Of a stretch of DNA of 36,236 nucleotides, positions 21,208 through 25,791 are shown piece by piece. The stretch lies in the NCBI GenBank assembly GCA_028714335.1, contig JAQTMM010000013.1, forward strand, positions 1-36,236, written 5' to 3'. The position numbers and the translations under genes were made by a program. The notes below the pieces were generated by a model, which did no database searches, was not told the origin of the DNA, and saw nothing but the letters and a program-made list of their open reading frames with translations. How positions within the stretch are numbered: the first letter of the stretch is position 1; every line of letters starts with the position of its first letter. The stretch is from Dehalococcoidales bacterium (GTDB lineage: Bacteria > Chloroflexota > Dehalococcoidia > Dehalococcoidales > RBG-16-60-22).

Positions 21208-21389
21208 ATATCGACACCAAGCCCACGTCCAGGAAAGGTGACGGTTCCGGCAGCAAGGGCGTTACCGGGCACCGCAGCCAGTACGGGGGTGTCAAATTCC
21301 GCACGGGTATAGGCTGCCCCGACCATCCCAACTGCTTTACGTGCCCGTTTCCTCCCGATAAGTGCCAGTATGATCAGGGGAAAAGATGA
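21204..21389 (+). CDS. Small Cys-containing protein, 61 aa
   Basis: ATG 21204 overlaps the previous stop as ATGA, with AGAGG upstream; the longer frame from 21177 lies in the zinc-ribbon gene. The N-terminus is basic and Gly/Ser-rich (KPTSRKGDGSGSKGVTGHRS). The C-terminus has CPDHPNCFTCPFPPDKC, a compact four-Cys group reminiscent of a treble-clef or AsnC-type knuckle in phage regulators. Its stop overlaps the nuclease start. Confidence 0.6.
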   Translation: MNIDTKPTSRKGDGSGSKGVTGHRSQYGGVKFRTGIGCPDHPNCFTCPFPPDKCQYDQGKR

Positions 21390-21790
21390 ACAAATTTAAC
21401 CGCTCGCAGACGTTCAAGCTCAAGGTCACCGAGGCCGACTTTCAGGCCACCGTCATCAAGCTGGCGCAGTACCTGGGATGGAAGGTGGCGCATTTCCGGG
21501 GCGTAAGAGTTCTACGCGCTAACGGTAATATTCGTTACCAGACGCCGGTACAGGGTGACGGCAAAGGATTCCCTGACTTGGTGCTGGTGCGGCGCGCCCG
21601 AATTATCTACGCCGAACTAAAGAGCGAATCCGGTAAACTTTCACCAGAACAACAGGAATGGCTAAAGGCTCTGGCGGCGGCCGGCGGAGAGGTCTATATC
21701 TGGAGGCTGTCAGACTGGCAAGAAATACAGGAAGTACTGACGCGGGAGTTACCGCCAAATAAATTAGAGGAATTAGCAAGGGAGGTATAG
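21386..21790 (+). CDS. VRR-NUC domain nuclease
   Basis: A 134-aa protein formed by one VRR-NUC (PD-(D/E)xK) domain: E16-x-x-Q (TEADFQATVIKLAQYLGWKVAHFRG), G-x-G-F-P-D64 (GDGKGFPDLVLVRR), then E77-x-K79 (IIYAELKSESGKLSPEQQEWL). The catalytic D64, E77 and K79 are all present. Stand-alone VRR-NUC proteins of phages cleave branched DNA such as Holliday junctions and support replication or packaging. A four-base overlap with the upstream gene indicates coupling. Confidence 0.9.
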   Translation: MNKFNRSQTFKLKVTEADFQATVIKLAQYLGWKVAHFRGVRVLRANGNIRYQTPVQGDGKGFPDLVLVRRARIIYAELKSESGKLSPEQQEWLKALAAAGGEVYIWRLSDWQEIQEVLTRELPPNKLEELAREV

Positions 21791-21793
21791 AGC

Positions 21794-22012
21794 ATGTTCA
21801 CAGTAGGAACACGGATATGGGTAATCGATAAGGAAAAGGCGGCGGCGGTTAAAGCTAATGTGGAAAACGGCCAGCGGGGAACTGTAATTATCGCGCCCAA
21901 CCCCGCAGGATTCCTCGCTAAAATGCGGTATGTGCAGATGGATGACGGCCCAGGTTGTTGGCTTCCCGTGAACTCTATCAAGAGGATCCACCGCGCCAAG
22001 GTGGAGGTTTAA
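21794..22012 (+). CDS. SH3/KOW-like small protein
   Basis: A 72-aa protein with AGGGAGG before ATG 21794. The strand pattern FTVGTRIWVIDKEK...GQRGTVIIAPN...MRYVQMDDGPGCWLPVNSIKRI is that of a small SH3-like barrel as in KOW or carbon-storage-type domains, ending in a basic segment (HRAKVEV). It abuts the nuclease gene and may bind nucleic acid or regulate it. Confidence 0.55.
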   Translation: MFTVGTRIWVIDKEKAAAVKANVENGQRGTVIIAPNPAGFLAKMRYVQMDDGPGCWLPVNSIKRIHRAKVEV

Positions 22013-22013
22013 G

Positions 22014-22268
22014 ATGAACTGGAGACCGGATGATTGGAAGGAAATAAAAGCGAATGAAAGTCCGAGAAAATTCGTTACCTGTGACAGTTCCTATGAAGCT
22101 GGTGCAGATGCCATATTGAGAGCGTTACGAAAAACAGGGGTAAAAACCATAATAAAGGGGCAGCCCGGAACTGGTAGTGTACAAATGTCAGGAAGAAGTG
22201 CAGATATTCTCTTCCCGCCGGATTCTGCTGGATATATGGTCTTTATCCCAGACGAGGAAAGTAAATAA
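22014..22268 (+). CDS. Small protein, 84 aa, unknown
   Basis: GGTGGAGG precedes ATG 22014, one base after the previous stop. The product has an alpha/beta character (FVTCDSSYEAGADAILRALRKTGVKTII...ADILFPPDSAGYMVFIPDEES). Not recognised. Its TAA shares a base with the next ATG. Confidence 0.55.
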   Translation: MNWRPDDWKEIKANESPRKFVTCDSSYEAGADAILRALRKTGVKTIIKGQPGTGSVQMSGRSADILFPPDSAGYMVFIPDEESK

Positions 22269-22426
22269 TGCCGGAACCCGCCCAGGACGTGACGTTAAAG
22301 GACGTGGAAGCCTCTATTGCGCACGTGCAGGCGGTCAGGAACGGCACCGTCACCGTCACCATCCAGGACGGGGTGATTTTGGAAGTAGTGGAAACAGCAA
22401 TAACACGCAGGAAGAAGGCGAAGTGA
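22268..22426 (+). CDS. DUF2292/YezD-like small protein
   Basis: A 52-aa protein starting at ATG 22268, sharing one base with the upstream stop. The segment VEASIAHVQAVRNGTVTVTIQDGVILEVVETAITRR matches the DUF2292 pattern (helix, GSV-I-IQDG-V-IE-TEK-R). The family is small, bacterial and phage-borne, with no known function. A 10-aa open frame (ATG 22424) runs from its stop into A5. Confidence 0.65.
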   Translation: MPEPAQDVTLKDVEASIAHVQAVRNGTVTVTIQDGVILEVVETAITRRKKAK

Positions 22427-22443
22427 TGGGGGAAAAATTCGTG

Positions 22444-22467
22444 GTAAGTATCCCATGACATACAGTA
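22444..22467 (+). repeat. Cassette element A5
   Basis: GTAAGTATCCCATGACAT followed by ACAGTA; one difference from A3. GGAGG at 22468-22472 serves ATG 22481. Pairs with B5. Confidence 0.9.
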
Positions 22468-22480
22468 GGAGGATAAAATA

Positions 22481-22699
22481 ATGAGCAACCAAGATTTAGT
22501 GAATATCTGGAACAAGCATTACCCATCTGGTACTGAAGTTATGCTAACGAATGATGATTGTCATATTGAACATACCAGAACTCGTAGCGAAGCATGGTTA
22601 CTTGACTCCGGGCACCCTGTGGTTAAAGTTGAGGGTAGGGCTGGTGGATATTTATTGAACAGAATAACACCCGTACACCCAATAGGGACTCCTGGTTAG
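22481..22699 (+). CDS. Cassette 5 gene: small protein, 72 aa
   Basis: The gene lies between A5 and B5, with its TAG 3 nt before B5. The product (MSNQDLVNIWNKHYPSGTEV, then TNDDCHIEHTRTRSEAWLL) continues to VVKVEGRAGGYLLNRITPV and looks like a compact beta-rich fold with a short N-terminal helix. It resembles the small beta proteins found near phage replication genes, but no family can be named. A+T-rich. Confidence 0.7.
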   Translation: MSNQDLVNIWNKHYPSGTEVMLTNDDCHIEHTRTRSEAWLLDSGHPVVKVEGRAGGYLLNRITPVHPIGTPG

Positions 22700-22702
22700 A
22701 GT

Positions 22703-22726
22703 TACTGTAGATGAAGGGATAGTTAC
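22703..22726 (-). repeat. Cassette element B5
   Basis: Identical over 24 nt to B3 and B4. Its AAGGGA stretch may also serve as ribosome site for the next gene (ATG 22729). Confidence 0.9.
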
Positions 22727-22728
22727 AA

Positions 22729-22863
22729 ATGGACATTAAGAGAGTCACCATACCGGACTGGGAACGCAAGGACAGGGTAATTGTGAAGTACCTGTACTAC
22801 CAGGTTATCTTTAGCCAGCCTCACGCAGAGCTTGAACTTCAAATACAGCAGGGAAGGAATTAG
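22729..22863 (+). CDS. Small protein, 44 aa
   Basis: ATG 22729 lies 10 nt behind the GAAGGG of B5. The product (MDIKRVTIPDWERKDRVIVK, then YLYYQVIFSQPHAELELQIQ) is one helix with short strands. Unknown; included because of spacing and coding appearance. Confidence 0.45.
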   Translation: MDIKRVTIPDWERKDRVIVKYLYYQVIFSQPHAELELQIQQGRN

Positions 22864-22865
22864 AA

Positions 22866-23045
22866 ATGGTTGTTAAAGAATCTCATAATTGCAAAGACCT
22901 AAACTGTGTATGCTTTAATTGCCCGAATAGGGGAATATGCCACACTAACAAATGTCCTGGGATGAATAACCGTTTAAACTGTGAGGGTTTTTATCTTTGT
23001 AATGAATCTAAACGAGATAGCCATAAAAAGCAGGGGAAAAACTAA
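22866..23045 (+). CDS. Cys-rich small protein, 59 aa
   Basis: ATG 22866 has AGGGAAGG about 10 nt upstream. The product contains nine Cys (HNCKDLNCVCFNCPNRG, CHTNKCPG, LNCEGFYLC), spaced as in two metal-binding knuckles, and a basic tail (KRDSHKKQGKN). It could bind zinc and nucleic acid. Low G+C like the cassette genes, but no A or B element at its ends. Confidence 0.6.
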   Translation: MVVKESHNCKDLNCVCFNCPNRGICHTNKCPGMNNRLNCEGFYLCNESKRDSHKKQGKN

Positions 23046-23056
23046 GGGAGGGATAG

Positions 23057-23557
23057 ATGGTAGAAACCGCTATCAAACTGTGCTGGGAAGTTGACGGCCG
23101 GGGCCGTAATCGCCGCTGCCGTGACTGGGACGGGTGTCCTGGACACGACTACTATAGCCTCCACGATAACCAGTACTGCCGCATGCAATGTATTTGGATT
23201 ATAGATAACTGCATTGACTACGTAGGGGATAAATACATCAGTGTGGGGTGGCCGTCAGAAGAAAAAGGGGAGAGCGGATACAATGACACGCCGGTGCAGC
23301 ACAGCCAGCCCTCTAGTGCCGGCTTTACCCGTCCCATACAGGAGATCGCCGAGGTGATAAAGCGGCTTGAGCGAACGGGTAAGGATGGGCGGCTTTTACT
23401 GATAGAGGTTAAGAACGCTGAGCTTAAACTTAAACACGGCAGCTACGTCCAGGAATACAGCCACGAAGCCCGTAACGCCCTCAACTACTGCTGCGCATGG
23501 AAGCGGAAACATCGCAGTTACCGGCAATGGTTAGCTGACAGGCAGTATAAAAAGTGA
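23057..23557 (+). CDS. Protein of unknown function, 166 aa
   Basis: GGGAGGG precedes ATG 23057. The first half is rich in Cys, Trp, Tyr and His (CWEVDGRGRNRRCRDWDGCP, then YCRMQCIWIIDNC), suggesting a metal site. The second half is helical and basic (IQEIAEVIKRLERTGKDGRLLLIEVKNAELKLKHG...HEARNALNYCCAWKRKH). It is the last plus-strand gene of the early region, followed by a separate promoter. Not recognised; a late-gene regulator is one possibility given its position. Confidence 0.6.
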   Translation: MVETAIKLCWEVDGRGRNRRCRDWDGCPGHDYYSLHDNQYCRMQCIWIIDNCIDYVGDKYISVGWPSEEKGESGYNDTPVQHSQPSSAGFTRPIQEIAEVIKRLERTGKDGRLLLIEVKNAELKLKHGSYVQEYSHEARNALNYCCAWKRKHRSYRQWLADRQYKK

Positions 23558-23586
23558 TAGAAATTATCGCTTTTTAGGGAAACCCC

Positions 23587-23615
23587 TTGACATTTGCGCT
23601 CGCATGTGTTACTTT
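23587..23615 (+). promoter_or_regulatory. Sigma70-type promoter of the small-RNA unit
   Basis: TTGACA (23587-23592), 17-bp spacer and TACTTT (23610-23615). The predicted start is near 23622. No gene of size follows before the terminator at 23731, so the unit seems to make a short untranslated RNA. Confidence 0.75.
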
Positions 23616-23621
23616 TAAATT

Positions 23622-23758
23622 AACTATTACTATGCCATGCAGCTTAGCGAGGTTGCGGAACTCTATCCATTGAGAAAGCACACTTTATCCGAATGCTGGG
23701 TGTTCGCATCGCCCAGCAAAGTTTAATCAGAAGCCTCTCTTAATCGGGAGGCTTTTTT
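23622..23758 (+). ncRNA. Putative small RNA (~135 nt)
   Basis: The stretch between promoter 23587 and terminator 23731 holds only a 13-codon frame (ATG 23632) without a ribosome site. It contains the hairpin GCTGGG (23695-23700)/CCCAGC (23712-23717) and ends in an intrinsic terminator, the layout of a trans-acting small RNA. If the terminator is leaky, the same promoter would also transcribe the tRNA-like genes after it. Confidence 0.55.
23731..23758 (+). terminator. Intrinsic terminator of the small-RNA unit
   Basis: AAGCCTC (23731-23737) and GAGGCTT (23748-23754) form a stem with a 10-nt loop, followed by further T residues. Confidence 0.9.
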
Positions 23759-23765
23759 ATTTATA

Positions 23766-23840
23766 TGCGGCGGTAGAGTAACAGTAACTCGTAGCCCCCA
23801 TAAGGCTAAGATGAGGATGCAACTTCCTCCCCCGCTACCA
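23766..23840 (+). tRNA. tRNA-Met(CAT), initiator-like, with atypical acceptor
   Basis: A full cloverleaf can be drawn. The D-arm is GAGT/ACTC with a 7-nt loop. The anticodon arm is TAGCC/GGCTA with loop CCCATAA, giving anticodon CAT. The T-arm is GAGGA/TCCTC with loop TGCAACT. The acceptor 3' strand is CCCCGCT followed by encoded ACCA. The 5' acceptor strand, TGCGGCGG, pairs if one C bulges and positions 1:72 are unpaired; a 1:72 mismatch and A11-T24 are hallmarks of initiator tRNA. Oddities: C instead of T at 33, G at 55, no GG in the D-loop, and the bulge. It may be a functional divergent tRNA or a decaying one. Confidence 0.65.
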
Positions 23841-23851
23841 AAGATGGCAAC

Positions 23852-23877
23852 CTCGTAGATAATAGGGTATCTGCGAG
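23852..23877 (+). other. 10-bp hairpin between the tRNA-like elements
   Basis: CTCGTAGATA (23852-23861) pairs with TATCTGCGAG (23868-23877) including one G-T pair, with the 6-nt loop ATAGGG. A second, shorter stem (AACGG with CCGTT, about 23879-23900) follows. Together they fill the space between the two tRNA-like folds. They may be part of one larger RNA or processing signals. Confidence 0.6.
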
Positions 23878-23903
23878 CAACGGGGGGATACTCCTTCCGT
23901 TCA

Positions 23904-23999
23904 TCCGGTAAAGCAAGCGCGGTAGCTACCCTGGCAAGGTATCCAATCCTTACCGGGAGTTCTTAATTGAACTAGCTCGGTTCGACTCCGAGTACCAGA
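23904..23999 (+). ncRNA. tRNA-like fold with canonical T-arm and elongated anticodon arm
   Basis: The T-arm CTCGG-TTCGACT-CCGAG (23976-23992) is textbook. TACCAGA after it pairs with TCCGGTA (23904-23910) except one C/A. AGC-AAGCGCGGTA-GCT forms a D-arm with GGTA. AGTTC-TTAATT-GAACT (23958-23973) would be a class II variable arm. The anticodon arm is too long: CCC.GG.AAGG pairs with CCTT.CC.GGG over about nine pairs with two irregularities (23929-23957), with 8-nt loop TATCCAAT. An alternative short cloverleaf from ~23930 also uses the T-arm. It is a degenerate tRNA or a tRNA mimic. Confidence 0.45.
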
Positions 24000-24032
24000 T
24001 TTATATTCCCGACCCCAATGAGGTGGAGTTTG

Positions 24033-24066
24033 AATAAAAAGGAAAACTCCGGACTGAGCCGGGGTT
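24033..24066 (-). terminator. Terminator of the minus-strand unit
   Basis: On the minus strand AACCCCGG-CTCAGT-CCGGAGTT forms an 8-bp stem (one G-T), followed by TTCCTTTTTATTC. It lies 22 nt behind the stop of the minus-strand RHH gene. Confidence 0.8.
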
Positions 24067-24088
24067 AGGGGATTGTTACTTACTCCTG

Positions 24089-24232
24089 TTATTTCTGGTT
24101 CTTCGCGGCATCCAATAGCTGGAGTTTGGCCCACTGGTTAACAGAGCGGTTATCCTTCCTCGCTGCGGTCTGGATTGTTTTAGCTTCTTGCGGTGTGACG
24201 CGAAGAGTGATTACATATATTTTATCTGACAT
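24089..24232 (-). CDS. Ribbon-helix-helix regulator (minus strand)
   Basis: A 47-aa protein; AAGGAG lies 8 nt before its ATG (24232-24230, minus strand). MSDKIYVITLRVTPQEAKTI gives the N-terminal strand (YVITLRV) and helix A; ARKDNRSVNQWAKLQLLDAA gives the turn and helix B of a CopG/Arc-type fold. It is the second gene of the minus-strand unit and ends before a terminator. The promoter of this unit carries a 15-bp palindrome (24574-24588), a plausible target of this protein. It could hold the balance between early and late transcription. Too short for many gene callers. Confidence 0.75.
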   Translation of the reverse strand: MSDKIYVITLRVTPQEAKTIQTAARKDNRSVNQWAKLQLLDAAKNQK

Positions 24233-24318
24233 TTGAATCTCCTTAAGGGTTATTCTTCGTTATGCGTGGGGAATATTCTTTTATCTGCGTTGGGTGGATG
24301 CGCAGCCCCCGATGGTGG

Positions 24319-24549
24319 TTATTCGTTGCGCTCGATGACCGGAGAATTGCTCTCGTCATTTATCCAGCGATTTTTGTAGTGTTCCCAGGACTCGCCAACC
24401 TCATCCCCATTGTCGTTAACGATGGTGGGGTTGTCACTGTGGTAGGTTTCCCTCATGACAGGGAGTGCGCATTTCAGTGCTGCGCGGTATGTCCGGTGAT
24501 GGTGTCCGCAGGTTCCGCCTCCGATAGTAGCCTCGAAATAGTTTGTCAT
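24319..24549 (-). CDS. Small CGHHH protein (minus strand)
   Basis: A 76-aa protein; AGGAGG lies 8 nt before its ATG on the minus strand, and a promoter is further upstream. GGGTCGHHHRTYRAALKCA (residues 10-28) has C14, H16, H17, H18 and C27, a knuckle pattern (CGHxHxT...A..C) seen in small phage proteins. The remainder is acidic (NDNGDEVGESWEHYKNRWIND). The overlapping plus-strand frame at 24262-24588 has no ribosome site and is a shadow. Function unknown; first gene of the divergent unit. Confidence 0.7.
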   Translation of the reverse strand: MTNYFEATIGGGTCGHHHRTYRAALKCALPVMRETYHSDNPTIVNDNGDEVGESWEHYKNRWINDESNSPVIERNE

Positions 24550-24573
24550 TTTTCTTTCCTCCTGTTTTTAATC

Positions 24574-24610
24574 CTACCAATATGGTAGCATATTGATAGT
24601 AGTCTGTCAA
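24574..24610 (-). promoter_or_regulatory. Minus-strand promoter with palindromic operator
   Basis: On the minus strand TTGACA (24610-24605), a 17-bp spacer and TACCAT (24587-24582). CTACCA-ATA-TGGTAG (24574-24588) is a perfect inverted repeat covering the -10 box. A weaker plus-strand TTGATA (24593-24598), 16-bp, TAAAGT (24615-24620) could drive the terminase operon, so one bound repressor could affect both directions. Confidence 0.65.
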
Positions 24611-24676
24611 GTGGTAAAGTAGAACATACTATTCGTAAATAATAGAACGGAAAGTCACATTTTGAGGCTAATATTA

Positions 24677-25123
24677 ATGGAAAAGCTAACAAAAAAATCA
24701 ACATCTAAAAAAGAAAAGCAGGAATGCACTGTAATATCTCAGAGGGCATTTTTGAGCGCGTTCTCTCAATCCGGCCACCTGGGGAACTCAGCGAAAAAGG
24801 CCAGTATCGAGCGTACTACTGTATATCTGTGGCGCAACGATGCCAATTTCGACCTATTGTTCGATGCTGCCCGTAAACAGGCCGTCACTGTTTTAGAGGA
24901 CGAGGCGCATCGGCGAGCCTATACGGGCGTTGATGAGCCGGTATACTATAAGGGCCAGGTATGTGGTGTGGTACGTAAATACTCTGATACCCTTTTGATT
25001 GTACTACTCAAGGCCAACGATCCCGAAAAATACAGGGAACGAGCTGAGATAACCGGTGCTAACGGTGGGCCAGTTGCCGTGATTAAAGAGGTAGAAGTAA
25101 GGCTATCTACTACGCAAACTTAA
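24677..25123 (+). CDS. Terminase small-subunit-like HTH protein
   Basis: ATG 24677 (GAGG about 9 nt upstream) is preferred to TTG 24662. The 148-aa product has a basic start (KLTKKSTSKKEK). A helix-turn-helix follows (RAFLSAFSQSGHLGNSAKKASIERTTVYLWRNDANFDLLFDAA), then the block VLEDEAHRRAYTGVDEPVYYKGQVCGVVRKYSDTLLIVLLKANDPEKYRER. That last block is typical of a class of phage DNA-packaging small subunits. It is the first gene of the late operon. A second, different small-terminase-type gene follows, so one may recognise the packaging site and the other act as regulator. Confidence 0.7.
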   Translation: MEKLTKKSTSKKEKQECTVISQRAFLSAFSQSGHLGNSAKKASIERTTVYLWRNDANFDLLFDAARKQAVTVLEDEAHRRAYTGVDEPVYYKGQVCGVVRKYSDTLLIVLLKANDPEKYRERAEITGANGGPVAVIKEVEVRLSTTQT

Positions 25124-25153
25124 CATTGTCCACCGAACGGATGTAAATAAGTC

Positions 25154-25166
25154 TACGCAATGCGTA
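25154..25166. other. TACGCA-A-TGCGTA palindrome between small-terminase genes
   Basis: A perfect 13-bp inverted repeat in the 68-nt gap before the second small-terminase gene. TACGCAA also occurs at 25111-25117. Position next to terminase genes makes it a candidate packaging-initiation or regulatory site. Confidence 0.35.
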
Positions 25167-25191
25167 ATTACTAACCTTATATTGGAGAATC

Positions 25192-25791
25192 ATGGAAAAT
25201 TTACCCGCTATTGAAGATGAAGAATACCATTCCTCCGGCCTGTCCTCCAAGCAGGAACAATTCTGCTTCCTGGTCTCCCAGGGGCTTAACGCCACCGAGG
25301 CTTACCGCCAGGCGAAATACAAGGTAAAAACTGACGGTGCCGCCAAGTCCGCCGCCTCTCGTTTGTTAACCAATGTTAACGTCAAGGCCTTCATTAAATA
25401 CCTCCGCCAAAAAGCCATTGACGCCACCATCGCCGACCTCGTAGAAGTCAAGCAGGGGCTGACGGAAATTATCCGCACACGTCCTTCCCAGTTCGTCAAG
25501 CTTTCCAACGGTAACGCCCTGATAGAACCCGATGAGAAAGCCATGGATAGCGCGGGCGTGGCGGAGATCACCACGGAGACAGTGAGAATAGGCGGGAGAG
25601 ACAGCCCTCTATCAGCGGACATCACCAAGTTAAAGTTACGCGACCCCATACCGGCGGCGCGCCTGCTGGCGGAATTAAGCGGCTGGACTGCTAAAGAGAG
25701 CGCGCCGCCAGTACAGATAGCCAATTTTGTGTTTGTGATGCCGGACGGCAGCCGGTATACGCCGAAGGAATTAGCGAATGCCAGAGGTTAA
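25192..25791 (+). CDS. Terminase small subunit (Terminase_2 family)
   Basis: A 199-aa protein. Residues ~19-75 (LSSKQEQFCFLVSQGLNATEAYRQAKYKVKTDGAAKSAASRLLTNVNVKAFIKYL) match the N-terminal DNA-binding domain of Terminase_2 small subunits, which recognises phage DNA and forms a ring on the large subunit. The middle is an oligomerisation region. The C-terminus (VFVMPDGSRYTPKELANARG) would contact the large subunit. TTGGAG precedes ATG 25192. It overlaps the large subunit gene by 14 nt. Confidence 0.9.
   Translation: MENLPAIEDEEYHSSGLSSKQEQFCFLVSQGLNATEAYRQAKYKVKTDGAAKSAASRLLTNVNVKAFIKYLRQKAIDATIADLVEVKQGLTEIIRTRPSQFVKLSNGNALIEPDEKAMDSAGVAEITTETVRIGGRDSPLSADITKLKLRDPIPAARLLAELSGWTAKESAPPVQIANFVFVMPDGSRYTPKELANARG

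Noticed and set aside
16972-22726. A and B elements as a CRISPR array or integron attC sites
   Set aside because: Spacing is one gene long and irregular, the copies are inverted around genes, and no Cas or integron integrase is present.
24262-24588. Plus-strand 108-aa frame in the control region
   Set aside because: It has no ribosome site and covers the minus-strand CGHHH gene, which has AGGAGG and a promoter.
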